Origin: Lishizhenia sp965656535 | GTDB lineage: Bacteria > Bacteroidota > Bacteroidia > Flavobacteriales_D > Crocinitomicaceae | DNA length: 64,000 nt | Assembly (NCBI GenBank): GCA_965656535.1 | Contig: CBFHKX010000002.1 | Coordinates: 1 to 64,000, forward strand | Direction: 5' to 3' | Shown here: positions 1-8,485 of the stretch, in pieces | How the letters are laid out: every line of letters begins with the position of its first letter | How positions within the stretch are numbered: position 1 is the first letter of the stretch | The notes under the pieces: generated by a model | Told to the model about the DNA's origin: nothing | Databases searched by the model: none | Seen by the model: the letters and a program-made list of their open reading frames with translations, nothing else | Translations under genes and position numbers: made by a program

Positions 1-1
1 T

Positions 2-97
2 TCAACTTCACAAATAGGTCAAATAGAAATCAACATGAAAGTGTTATGGGATAAAGTAATACCAGTTAACACAGGGTTCTATGCAGTGAATAAATAA
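2..97 (+). CDS. C-terminal tail of an unidentified protein (partial)
   Basis: A reading frame open from the first bases of the window runs 31 codons to a TAA at 95-97, ending in the residues GFYAVNK. Its start lies outside the window. I do not recognise the family. It ends only 26 nt before the broken comM sequence begins, and the two are in different frames, so this is not the missing part of comM. It may be the end of a real neighbouring gene or one side of a deletion or assembly junction. Low confidence because so little is visible. Confidence 0.35.
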   Translation, partial: STSQIGQIEINMKVLWDKVIPVNTGFYAVNK

Positions 98-123
98 CTA
101 CCACATTATTTACCTGTGCAAAA

Positions 124-825
124 GACGTTGCACTTGTTGGCGGAGGAGGATATCCGCAACCCGGAGAAATATCTTTAGCGCATAACGGTGTTTTGTTTTT
201 AGATGAGTTGCCCGAGTATAAAAGAAGCGTGTTAGAAGTTATGCGTCAACCTTTAGAAGATAGACAAGTTACTATTTCTAGAGCAAAATTCACGGTTGAA
301 TATCCTGCAGGTTTTATGTTAATTGCAGCGATGAATCCTTGTCCGTGCGGATATTACAATCATCCGGAAAAAGATTGTATGTGTGCACCAGGAGTAGTGC
401 AAAATTATTTGAATAAGATATCCGGACCATTATTAGACAGAATAGATTTACACGTAGAAGTTACTCCTGTAAGTTTTGATGAACTCGCACATCATCAGCC
501 AGAAGAGGGCAGTAAAGAGATAAGAGAAAGAGTAGTTATTGCACGTTTAAAACAAGAAAATAGGTATGCAGAACAAGATGGTATTCATTGCAACGCGCAA
601 ATGGGAAGCAAAGACCTGAGAAAATACTGCAGAATTTCGGAAGAGGGAATGACTATTTTAAAGAAAGCAATGGACAGTTTAGGTCTTTCTGCAAGAGCGT
701 ATGATAGGATTTTAAAAGTATCAAGAACCATAGCAGATTTAGACGGAAACGATAATATAGAAACCAAACATCTAGCAGAAGCTATACAATTTAGAAGTTT
801 AGATAGAGAAAATTGGGCGGGTTAA
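124..825 (+). pseudogene. comM: Truncated comM (YifB-type Mg-chelatase-like AAA ATPase), C-terminal half
   Basis: The frame reads DVALVGGGGYPQPGEISLAH followed by GVLFLDELPE, the Walker B region of the ComM/YifB family, then an AMNPCPCGY motif, a cysteine-rich segment and the C-terminal helical domain ending SLDRENWAG. ComM proteins are normally about 510 residues and act as hexameric helicases in branch migration during natural transformation. Here everything before the family's SDVALVGG motif is missing, including the Walker A loop and the N-terminal Lon-protease-like domain. In-frame stops lie at 67 and 91, so no upstream start can restore it. A TTG at 193 could start a fragment but it would lack ATP binding. 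I infer a non-functional remnant, or a chimeric junction near position 120. The family call is secure; the reason for truncation is not. Confidence 0.85.
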
Positions 826-871
826 AATGCTAGTGTAACTTGAAATCGAAAAATAATTAGACCGAATAAAA

Positions 872-1357
872 ATGATTGAAATAATTCAAAGCAAAATTCT
901 GTTTCTTAGACATAAGAGCGTAATGCTAGATTCTGATTTAGCTAAACTATATAATGTAGAAACGAAAAGAATTAATGAACAAGTAAGAAGAAATGTAGAA
1001 AGATTTCCCGATGATTTTATGTTTCAATTAACTGAGGAAGAATGGAATAGTTTGCGGTCGCAAAATGCGACCGCAAATCAAACGAAAAGACGATTTATGC
1101 CATATGCTTTTACAGAACACGGTATTCTAATGCTTTCTAGCGTTTTAAAAAGTAGTCAGGCCGTTGAAGTAAACATTCAAATTATGCGAACTTTTGTTGA
1201 AATGCGAAAGCTACTTTCTTCGCAAAAAGAACTTTTAACTAGATTATTAGAAATTGAAGGCAAAACCAAAAACCAAGACGATAAAATTTTGAAATTGTTC
1301 AATTATGTGCAGCAATTTATTAGGAATGATAGAGGTAACAAGGAAATCGGGTATTAA
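872..1357 (+). CDS. ORF6N domain-containing protein (KilA-N related)
   Basis: This 161-residue protein has the full ORF6N signature: an N-terminal KSVMLDSDLAKLYNVETKR segment (about residues 15-33), NEQVRRNVERFPDDFMFQL, then PYAFTEHGILMLSSVL and an IQIMRTFVEMRKLL helix. ORF6N domains are DNA-binding modules of phage and mobile-element proteins and are very common as solo accessory genes in Bacteroidota; the cellular role is unknown. The length is typical of the solo form, ending in a charged coiled-coil tail. It follows the comM remnant by 46 nt and is not in a clear operon. A perfect 12-bp inverted repeat lies inside the coding sequence at 1051-1077, in the linker before the conserved PYAF motif. 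Confidence 0.85.
   Translation: MIEIIQSKILFLRHKSVMLDSDLAKLYNVETKRINEQVRRNVERFPDDFMFQLTEEEWNSLRSQNATANQTKRRFMPYAFTEHGILMLSSVLKSSQAVEVNIQIMRTFVEMRKLLSSQKELLTRLLEIEGKTKNQDDKILKLFNYVQQFIRNDRGNKEIGY
1051..1077. repeat. Perfect 12-bp inverted repeat inside the ORF6N gene
   Basis: TTTGCGGTCGCA (1051-1062), a three-base loop AAA, and TGCGACCGCAAA (1066-1077) form a perfect G+C-rich hairpin within an otherwise A+T-rich gene. It encodes LRSQNATAN, the variable linker of the family. Confidence 0.85.
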
Positions 1358-1724
1358 ATTGAGCATTTATTATTGAAAACTGAAGATTAATCTTAACAAG
1401 TCTTAATTATACTCAAAATTGAAATAAATAGAATATAAACTATCTTTCTCGAATAATTCTTAAATTAAGAATTAGACATGTAAACTTTTAATCAAGTTTA
1501 CCTTCGAATTAACAATCGCTAGACGAGTAACTTAATACCTTACTCACATGAGAAATAGAAGCTATATTTTAATTGTATTCTTAGGTTTATTCATTACTTT
1601 CGCTTAAGTTTAAAAAATATGAAAATAATCTAATCAATGCCAAAGCAGTTTCAATTATATTATTAAATCCTTCTTGAAGTAATTTAATATTAGTCACAAT
1701 AATTTTAAATCTAAAACAACATAG
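1358..1724. other. Intergenic region with an orphan signal-peptide-like mini-ORF
   Basis: A+T-rich sequence without a recognisable gene. The only suggestive piece is 1548-1607, which encodes MRNRSYILIVFLGLFITFA and then a stop: 19 residues resembling a lone signal peptide, possibly the surviving 5' end of a lost secreted protein. I see no clear promoter or terminator. Confidence 0.4.
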
Positions 1725-2786
1725 ATGATAAGAAGAAACTTTGTTTTATTATTTGGTTTTATCGGTCTTTTAGGCTGTGATAAAACAATCTACCTTTCAC
1801 CAGACGCGATTATTTCTCAAGTAATTGAAGATGAAGAAACTGTAGAGCTTGATGGAGACTTTTGGACGAATATTATTCCATCTACCTCCTATCAGATTAG
1901 CACTGTTAACAATGTCAATGGTAACTTATTGATTACACAAACCTGGCTCAATGGACTTTCTGCAACGTATACGGGTTCATCTTTTATTTTTTGCTCTCAA
2001 AGTCAAATGACTTTTGGTTCTGGAGGAGGTTTTAGTTCATTAGACAAATCTACAAACGGTGAATGGTATGGAGCTGTCGGCATGGGAGGTCATTCGGCTT
2101 TAAAATTTATAGAGGATAATGGCACAGCTCCTTGGGTCTCTGCTGCAAGTTTCAATACGAATGCGAATTCTGCATGTTATTACAACGGAGATATATATAC
2201 ATGTGGAGGCTCAGGTTCAGCAGTTAAGTCTACATCCAATCCTACTGTAGGAAGCAGTATTGTAGGAAGCGTTAATGATATAATAGAGTATAAAGGAAAA
2301 CTTATTGCTGCGGGAAACTTTGATTTTACAGGTAATTCTAGTATAGAAAATATCGCTCAATGGGATGGGAATCAATGGCAACCTTTAGGGTTGGGTTTAG
2401 ATGGGACTGTATTTGATTTAGAGATATATGATGGTAAATTGGTTGCAGGAGGCTCTTTTAACGCATCCTACACAGATTACGATTGTCGTAAAGTAGCTTT
2501 ATGGGACGGAAATGTCTGGAAGGCTTTAGGAGAAGGTATAGGCGGTTTTTCAACTGTTTACAAATTACGTTCAAATGGCAATCACCTAATTATTGGAGGT
2601 AATTTTGATTACACAGTAGATCAAACGTATTGTGAGAATATCGTAAAGTGGACGGGTACAGAGTATAAACCTTTTCCGAACGGTGTACCTTTACCTGTTG
2701 GTCAAATCGCAATTTGGAATGGAAAACTTTATATAGCAAATAGAAATTACACTAGTTCTGATAACTATTTGCTCGAGCTAAATTGA
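1725..2786 (+). CDS. Predicted lipoprotein with kelch-like beta-propeller repeats
   Basis: The N-terminus is a lipoprotein signal peptide with lipobox LLGC (lipidated Cys18). The body contains repeats of the form 'IAQWDGNQWQPLG ... GTVFDLEIYDGKLVAGGSF', recurring about every 45-50 residues from residue ~185 (ENIAQWDG, KVALWDGN, NIVKWTGT). In Bacteroidota surface proteins such repeats form kelch/galactose-oxidase-like beta-propellers. No catalytic motif is visible. Likely attached to the outer membrane, role unknown. It stands alone: 367 nt of non-coding DNA upstream and 140 nt before the next gene. The start is the first ATG and gives a clean signal peptide. Confidence 0.7.
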   Translation: MIRRNFVLLFGFIGLLGCDKTIYLSPDAIISQVIEDEETVELDGDFWTNIIPSTSYQISTVNNVNGNLLITQTWLNGLSATYTGSSFIFCSQSQMTFGSGGGFSSLDKSTNGEWYGAVGMGGHSALKFIEDNGTAPWVSAASFNTNANSACYYNGDIYTCGGSGSAVKSTSNPTVGSSIVGSVNDIIEYKGKLIAAGNFDFTGNSSIENIAQWDGNQWQPLGLGLDGTVFDLEIYDGKLVAGGSFNASYTDYDCRKVALWDGNVWKALGEGIGGFSTVYKLRSNGNHLIIGGNFDYTVDQTYCENIVKWTGTEYKPFPNGVPLPVGQIAIWNGKLYIANRNYTSSDNYLLELN

Positions 2787-2926
2787 TTGATTGACAATGT
2801 CTGCTATTTATCTTGGTTTGTAGTTGTTTATTTGAGGATTAAAAGTCCAAGAATGTCAAATATCTAAAGTCTGTTGAGTTACACTTAACGTTTTAATTAA
2901 TTATCTTCTGAGCCTAATTCTATATT

Positions 2927-5900
2927 ATGAAAAGTGTTGTTCTCTCTTTGTTTTTATTTTTTGTTTTTAATTTAATTGCCCAGCCAAATGGACCATGGGT
3001 AAAAACGCCTAATGCTCCCGATAAATTATTTTCGGAATATCAACAAGAGTTCGAAGAATATTGGAGCACTAGAACACCCGAAAGAGGTGAAGGCTATAAG
3101 CAGTTTAAGCGTTGGGAATACAGATGGGAAACCAAATTAGATAAAGACGGGAAACTACCTAGTCAAGAAATGTATTCCGCTCTTTATAAAAAATGGTTAG
3201 AAAAAAACCAGTCAATTCCATTAGCAAAATCAACTGCCAATTGGGTTGAACTTGGACCAAATACTTTTACGTTAACAGACAGTTGGAGTGCAGGATTAGG
3301 TAGAGTAAATGCAATTGAAATAGACCCAAATAATAGCGATATTATTTATATCGGAGCACCAGCGGGTGGAATATGGAAGTCTACAGACGAAGGAAATACT
3401 TGGGCTATCTTAAATGACGGACCTATGTTGGTTGGTGTTTCGAGTATAGAAGTGAGTCCTACAAACAGCAATATTGTATATATTTCTACGGGAGATGACG
3501 ATGCGAACGACTCTTTTTCAGATGGTTTGTTCAAATCTACAGATGGAGGATTAACTTGGCAAAATACGGCGATATCTTTCTCAGCTGTTACCAACCACAT
3601 TGCCTTAGACCATACGCTTACAGATCGTTTGTTTGTAGCAACAAATGCAGGTTTATTGAGAAGCGATAATGGAGCGCAATCATTTATAAATGTCTTGCCA
3701 GAAGATGTAATTGATGTTCAAATTCATCCTTCAAACAGCAATATTGTTTATGCTTGTACAGAAAGTAATTTTTATAGATCTTCGGATGGAGGGATTTCCT
3801 TTTTCCAGATTTCAACAGGGTTGCCAAATAATTCTGATCGGATGTTTATCGCAGTTACACCAGCAGACGACAGTTATGTTTACGTAATTGTAGATGATGG
3901 AAATTCAAATACTCCTGTTTATAAGTCGACCAATACCGGTGCAAGTTTTGAATTGATGCCAGGCAGTGAGCTTATAGATAATGGTAATCAAGCTTGGTTT
4001 GATTTGGCAATTGCAGCTGACGACCAAGACGCTGACATTGTTTACATAGGCGAATTAAATATATGGAAGCATGAGAATGGGAGTTGGTTTCAGTTGAATT
4101 CTTGGTCGGCCCCAACTAGCGCGTCTTATACGCATGCAGATATTCATTATTTATCTTCAGAAAACGGGAAAGTGTATTGTGGTAGTGATGGAGGTGTTTA
4201 TATTTCTAACGATCAGGGAAATACATTTACAGATAAATCTGCTGGATTAAGTATCTCTCAACTTTATAAACTAGATGTTTCTGAGCAAAATGTGAATGCC
4301 ATCGTTGGAGGATTACAAGACAATGGAGGATATTACACCAAAACGGGTTCTAATGGTTGGCAATGTTACATGGGAGCAGATGGAATGGATTGCGAAATTG
4401 ATCCAAATAACGACAATCATATTTACGGTATGATTCAAAGGGGTTCTGCTTACGAATCAACAGACGGAGGAGTTAACATTTCTTCGATAGGAAGACCAGA
4501 AACAGGAGCTTGGGTAACACCTATGGAAATTGATCCAAATAACGGAGATGCGTTTTATGCAGGTTACTCAGAGCTTTTTTACTATGATGGTTCGAATTGG
4601 GTGCAAAAAACAACAACCGTTTCAGAGTCGATTCGTCAAATTGCAATTGCTCCAAGTAATCCTGATGTTATCTATATGGCTACAACAGATGGTTTGTTTA
4701 AAACTACGAATGATGGACCGGATGCAGCAGTTTTTACTAATTTACCAGATAGGAGGGTAACAGATATTGCGATACATAATTTAGATGAGAATATTGTATG
4801 GATTACAATGTCTGGAACCGGTGCTACAGAAAAAGTCTTTAAAACGATAGATGGTGGTCAAAACTGGACAGATATTTCATTTGGTTTAGTAGGAGAAGCT
4901 GCAAATTGTATTGCTTATAAGTACGGCAGTAATGGAGACTTATATGTGGGTACAGATTTCGGAGTTTATTATTATAATGAACTTTTAAATGAGTTTATTC
5001 CTTTTAGTCAAGGATTTTCAAGAGTAGACGTTCGGGATTTAGAAATTAATCAAACAGCAAATAAATTGCGAGCTGCTACCTACGGTAGAGGTGTTTGGGA
5101 AACAAATATCCAGCCTTCGGCGACCAACTTAAATGATTTGTTTTTAACCGAAGTAACCAATTATGTGCCAACAACATGTGATGTGAATTTCACACCAGAA
5201 ATAAAAGTTAAAAATGTAGGAACAAACAGTGTAAGTTCATTTACAGTTGAATATGGTATTAATAATTATAATCAGTCTTTTAACTGGACAGGTACTTTGA
5301 GTGCGTATGCAGATGTTATTTTTAGTTTAAACTCAATCACTTTACCTACTACTTCATCTGATTTATTAGTACGCGTAGTTTCTCCTAACGGAGTTGTAGA
5401 TGCAGATACGCAAAATAATGAGTTGTCTGAATCAATAGCATCTTTAGACAATGGAACAATCGTTACTGTTGATTTATTAACCGATTGTTATGGTTCAGAA
5501 ACAACATGGAATATAACGGATTTTTCAACGGGTGATGTTGTTGCCTCAGGCGGTCCGTATTCCAATCAAGCAGAGACCATTCTTCAAGATGTTTGCTTAA
5601 CAGAAGGGTGTTACACGTTTGTGATAAATGATTCTTATGGAGACGGATTAACCTCAAGTGCCTGTCCGAGTGGTTCTTACGGAGTAGTTGATGATCAGGG
5701 TAATGCTTTGATAACAATGACAACTGCGTCTTTTGGTTCGCAGGCAAGTCATGATTTTTGTATTGGTATTCCTATTGTTCCGGGTGTTTCCGTTTCAAAA
5801 AATTCTACTTGTGTAAATACGCAGGTTGATTTTACCGATGATAGTTTTGGAAATCCAGTTGCTTGGAATTGGACATTTGTTGGTGGTACTCCGGTAAGCT

Positions 5901-6511
5901 CTACTAGTCAAAATCCACAAAACATTACATATTCTTCGGCAGGTGCTTATGACGTGACATTAACGGTTACAGATGCTAACGGTAATGATTCTACGCAAAC
6001 ATTTTCTAATGTTGTAAATATTGTTGCAAGTGCAATAAATGTAAACGCAACAGTTACAGGAGAAATAAATGGAGCAGACGGTTCTATTGATTTAGATTTA
6101 GACTATTTTTCAGCGCCTTACACAATTAGTTGGGTTCCAGGAAACATGAATACTGAAGATTTATTTAATCTTGTTTCAGGAGATTATACGTTGAGCATAA
6201 CAGATGCTTACGGTTGCGAATTTCAAGAAGTATATACGGTTAATCCGTTTGACTTGAGTATTTCAGGAGAGCCATGGGCACCACATTTTAGCCTTTATCC
6301 TAATCCAACAGAAAGTACTGTAACGGTGGAGTTAGATGATTCTTTTTCAAGTACTATCGAGCTGTTTGATTTTAAAGGTACGCTGGTTATGCGCAAGGAC
6401 GTAGATGCAAACAAAGTAAAATTAGATCTTAGCAATTTAGCAAGAGGAGTATATAACATGAGTGTTACTCAAAATGGATTTTCAAGACGTGTTAAAGTAA
6501 TTAAGCAGTAG
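2927..6511 (+). CDS. Secreted T9SS cargo: sortilin/BNR beta-propeller, PKD and SprB-like repeats
   Basis: This 1194-residue protein starts with a signal peptide (about 1-18, ending LIAQ). A charged helical stretch (about 30-90) contains YKQFKRWEYRWE. Residues ~100-720 hold sortilin/VPS10-type BNR repeats such as KSTDEGNTWAIL, KSTDGGLTWQN and KTIDGGQNWTDI. A CARDB-like domain (~730-820), a CYTFVINDSYGDGL domain (~830-945), a PKD domain with AGAYDVTLTVTDANG (~950-1035) and a SprB-type repeat with SGDYTLSITDAYGC (~1040-1105) follow. Residues 1121-1194 are a T9SS type A sorting domain (LYPNP ... ARGVYNMSV). It should cross the outer membrane through T9SS and be surface-bound or released. The 1286-residue protein at 54655-58515 shares the N-terminal layout. 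No enzyme activity can be assigned. Confidence 0.88.
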   Translation: MKSVVLSLFLFFVFNLIAQPNGPWVKTPNAPDKLFSEYQQEFEEYWSTRTPERGEGYKQFKRWEYRWETKLDKDGKLPSQEMYSALYKKWLEKNQSIPLAKSTANWVELGPNTFTLTDSWSAGLGRVNAIEIDPNNSDIIYIGAPAGGIWKSTDEGNTWAILNDGPMLVGVSSIEVSPTNSNIVYISTGDDDANDSFSDGLFKSTDGGLTWQNTAISFSAVTNHIALDHTLTDRLFVATNAGLLRSDNGAQSFINVLPEDVIDVQIHPSNSNIVYACTESNFYRSSDGGISFFQISTGLPNNSDRMFIAVTPADDSYVYVIVDDGNSNTPVYKSTNTGASFELMPGSELIDNGNQAWFDLAIAADDQDADIVYIGELNIWKHENGSWFQLNSWSAPTSASYTHADIHYLSSENGKVYCGSDGGVYISNDQGNTFTDKSAGLSISQLYKLDVSEQNVNAIVGGLQDNGGYYTKTGSNGWQCYMGADGMDCEIDPNNDNHIYGMIQRGSAYESTDGGVNISSIGRPETGAWVTPMEIDPNNGDAFYAGYSELFYYDGSNWVQKTTTVSESIRQIAIAPSNPDVIYMATTDGLFKTTNDGPDAAVFTNLPDRRVTDIAIHNLDENIVWITMSGTGATEKVFKTIDGGQNWTDISFGLVGEAANCIAYKYGSNGDLYVGTDFGVYYYNELLNEFIPFSQGFSRVDVRDLEINQTANKLRAATYGRGVWETNIQPSATNLNDLFLTEVTNYVPTTCDVNFTPEIKVKNVGTNSVSSFTVEYGINNYNQSFNWTGTLSAYADVIFSLNSITLPTTSSDLLVRVVSPNGVVDADTQNNELSESIASLDNGTIVTVDLLTDCYGSETTWNITDFSTGDVVASGGPYSNQAETILQDVCLTEGCYTFVINDSYGDGLTSSACPSGSYGVVDDQGNALITMTTASFGSQASHDFCIGIPIVPGVSVSKNSTCVNTQVDFTDDSFGNPVAWNWTFVGGTPVSSTSQNPQNITYSSAGAYDVTLTVTDANGNDSTQTFSNVVNIVASAINVNATVTGEINGADGSIDLDLDYFSAPYTISWVPGNMNTEDLFNLVSGDYTLSITDAYGCEFQEVYTVNPFDLSISGEPWAPHFSLYPNPTESTVTVELDDSFSSTIELFDFKGTLVMRKDVDANKVKLDLSNLARGVYNMSVTQNGFSRRVKVIKQ

Positions 6512-6526
6512 TATTTGTTTCTTCTA

Positions 6527-6552
6527 ACATTGGACATTTGACATTGGACATT
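6527..6552. repeat. Short tandem repeat, 2 x ACATTGGACATT
   Basis: ACATTGGACATT at 6527-6538 and again at 6541-6552 (period 14), itself built from the half-unit ACATT. It lies just after the T9SS cargo gene. Confidence 0.7.
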
Positions 6553-6790
6553 GAAAAAGTTGAATAAAGATTATATCTATAAACAAGGAAATACGTTTCC
6601 TCCGAGCGGTCACGTAGTAAGTTTGATTTTTGTATTGATTTCAATATTACTTTTTTTTTATTTTTGAGAAATAGTTTCTTTTTTTATTGATTAGCTATAT
6701 AAGTTTATGGATTATCTTTTCTAAAACATCCTTGGATGTAAGGAATGTTGAAAATGGCTACTTCGTAAAAAGGTATGTTTTTTTCCTTTT

Positions 6791-7079
6791 ACTATTAAAA
6801 CACAGATATGCTTAAAAGAATTTGATGGAGCTATTATTAAAAAAGTACGCGTAAGTTACAGAACAACTCAAAGTACAGGTTTTGTCGTGATTACTTCTCA
6901 AAAAACAAGTCAGAATTTTTAGCGATGCATTTGAAAAAAACAAACGATATGAATTTGAGGTGTTATTTAAAGGTTCAAAATTAGAAATTGAAAAATTTAT
7001 TAGAACTCACTTATTAGATACACATCTTAGGTTTTACAACGGAATTCCAAAACCAGAATTTGAAATTATATTAGAGTAA
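6791..7079 (+). pseudogene. Frameshifted remnant of an unidentified gene
   Basis: One frame reads KTQICLKEFDGAIIKKVRV on to SQKTSQNF and stops at 6920-6922. The adjacent frame continues FSDAFEKNKRYEFEVLFKGS to a TAA at 7077-7079. Removing one A in the run at 6914-6915 joins them (SQIFSDAF...), so a single-base insertion most simply explains the break. The joined product would be about 95 charged residues, probably a C-terminal portion. I do not recognise the family. Confidence 0.5.
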
Positions 7080-7210
7080 ATCATTGTGTTATCAATTCTT
7101 ACAGAGTTTTTTATTGTAATGTATTTTATAAAATACATTTATAAATTATTTTGTTTCATAAAAAATACACTTAAGGGTAAAGAATGCATTATATATAATA
7201 CATTTTTAAG

Positions 7211-7218
7211 TATATTTG
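7211..7218 (+). promoter_or_regulatory. Possible Bacteroidota -7 element (TATATTTG)
   Basis: TATATTTG fits the TAnnTTTG consensus and lies 4 nt before the ATG of the ATPase gene. No good TTG is found 19-23 nt upstream. A start this close would give an almost leaderless transcript, so this is tentative. Confidence 0.3.
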
Positions 7219-7222
7219 TATT

Positions 7223-8431
7223 ATGGAATATACGATTGAAAGATTGTTTACACAGTTTCAGAGAAGAATGATGCATGTCTCACTCTCATTAACACGCTAT
7301 TTATATAATGAGATTAATTGGGAGAATCGTTTAATTTCTGTAAAAGGATCTAGAGGTGTAGGTAAAACTACTCTTTTGTTGCAACACATTAAACTGTGCA
7401 GACCAATTAATGAGCAAACACTTTACACTAGTTTAGATGATATTTATTTTCAGGGTCATACCTTGGTAGATTTAGCAGAAGAATTTTATGCTAATGGAGG
7501 AAGGTATTTATACTTAGATGAGGTGCATAAATACGAAAACTGGTCGAGAGAGATTAAAAGTATACACGATAATTACCAAGATTTATATGTAGTATTTACA
7601 AGTTCTTCTATTTTAGAAATAAACAAAGGAGATGCAGATTTAAGCAGAAGAGCAATAACGTATGAGCTAGAAGGAATGTCGTTTAGAGAGTATTTAAGCT
7701 TACAGGGTATTTATAACTTTGAAATTTTTACTTTACAAGATATTTTAAAAAATCATACAGAAATTGCACAAAACATTACTACTGATATTACTATTCTACC
7801 CCATTTTAGAAAATATTTAGAAATAGGTGTGTATCCTTTTTTTAAAGAAGGAGAAGATGCGTATTTAATAAAACTGAACAACGTAATTAATCTAATTTTA
7901 GAAACAGATATACCTGCAGTTTTTAATACAGAATATAAAACCATAAATAAAATTAAAAGATTGTTGTATTTACTTTCTTCGCACCTGCCTTATATTCCAA
8001 ACATTAGCAAATTATCAGAGCAGATAGTAACAAGTTCTAGAAACTCTACACTCACATATTTGGATTATTTAGAAAGAGCAAGAATTACAAGTAATTTAAA
8101 AACCAGTGCAAAAGGAAACAATTATTTGGTTAAACCCGATAAAATCTATTTAGAGAATACCAATTTAATGTGTGCCTTAAATTATGGTCAGCAAAACGAT
8201 GGAACAATTAGAGAAACTTTCTTTAATCATCAATTGGGTATAAAACATCAGGTAAATACAAGTAAAATAGCAGATTTCTTAGTAGATGATACCTACACAT
8301 TTGAGATTGGAGGAAAAAATAAAAAACAAACACAAATTAGAGGTGTAGAAAATGCAATCATTGCCTCAGACAGAATGGAAGTAGGGTTTGGAAATAAAAT
8401 TCCACTTTATTTGTTTGGATTTATGTATTAA
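7223..8431 (+). CDS. AAA-family ATPase with DUF4143-like C-terminal region
   Basis: A 402-residue P-loop ATPase. Walker A is GSRGVGKTT (residues ~42-50), preceded by NRLISVKG. Walker B is RYLYLDEVH (~95). A sensor-like VVFTSSS and the RRAITYELEGMSFREYL segment are typical of AAA_14 proteins. The C-terminal half resembles DUF4143, ending with a nuclease-like FEIGGKNKKQTQI stretch. These ATPases are common solo genes in anaerobes and Bacteroidota; their function is unknown, though a role in DNA interaction or mobile elements has been proposed. The first ATG fits family N-termini. The gene is monocistronic, following a pseudogene and ended by a strong bidirectional terminator. Confidence 0.82.
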   Translation: MEYTIERLFTQFQRRMMHVSLSLTRYLYNEINWENRLISVKGSRGVGKTTLLLQHIKLCRPINEQTLYTSLDDIYFQGHTLVDLAEEFYANGGRYLYLDEVHKYENWSREIKSIHDNYQDLYVVFTSSSILEINKGDADLSRRAITYELEGMSFREYLSLQGIYNFEIFTLQDILKNHTEIAQNITTDITILPHFRKYLEIGVYPFFKEGEDAYLIKLNNVINLILETDIPAVFNTEYKTINKIKRLLYLLSSHLPYIPNISKLSEQIVTSSRNSTLTYLDYLERARITSNLKTSAKGNNYLVKPDKIYLENTNLMCALNYGQQNDGTIRETFFNHQLGIKHQVNTSKIADFLVDDTYTFEIGGKNKKQTQIRGVENAIIASDRMEVGFGNKIPLYLFGFMY

Positions 8432-8433
8432 AA

Positions 8434-8468
8434 AAAGAGCGAGACAAACCTATTTTATCTCGCTCTTT
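8434..8468. terminator. Bidirectional intrinsic terminator
   Basis: AAAGAGCGAGA (8434-8444) pairs perfectly with TCTCGCTCTTT (8458-8468). It sits between the convergent ATPase and ABC permease genes, with A/T runs on both sides. Confidence 0.85.
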
Positions 8469-8485
8469 AAATAACTATTCTATTC

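Larger units (their letters stand above)
6512..7222. other. Long intergenic region with short repeats and a gene remnant
   Basis: No intact gene. At 6527-6552 the 12-mer ACATTGGACATT occurs twice with a two-base spacer. Further on (6791-7079) is a frameshifted coding remnant listed separately, and the last 20 nt carry a possible promoter for the ATPase gene. The rest is A+T-rich without recognised signals. Confidence 0.6.

Noticed and set aside
5463..5747. 94-codon minus-strand frame inside the T9SS cargo gene
   Set aside because: Shadow frame of a well-supported coding region; composition (His/Leu/Gln-rich) is typical of antisense readings.
7086..7271. 61-codon frame overlapping the start of the AAA ATPase
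   Set aside because: A+T-rich, Phe/Ile-rich translation in the promoter region; runs into a recognised gene in another frame.
8434..8468. Possible CRISPR-like or attachment repeat
   Set aside because: A single hairpin with flanking A/T runs between converging genes is a terminator; no further copies nearby.
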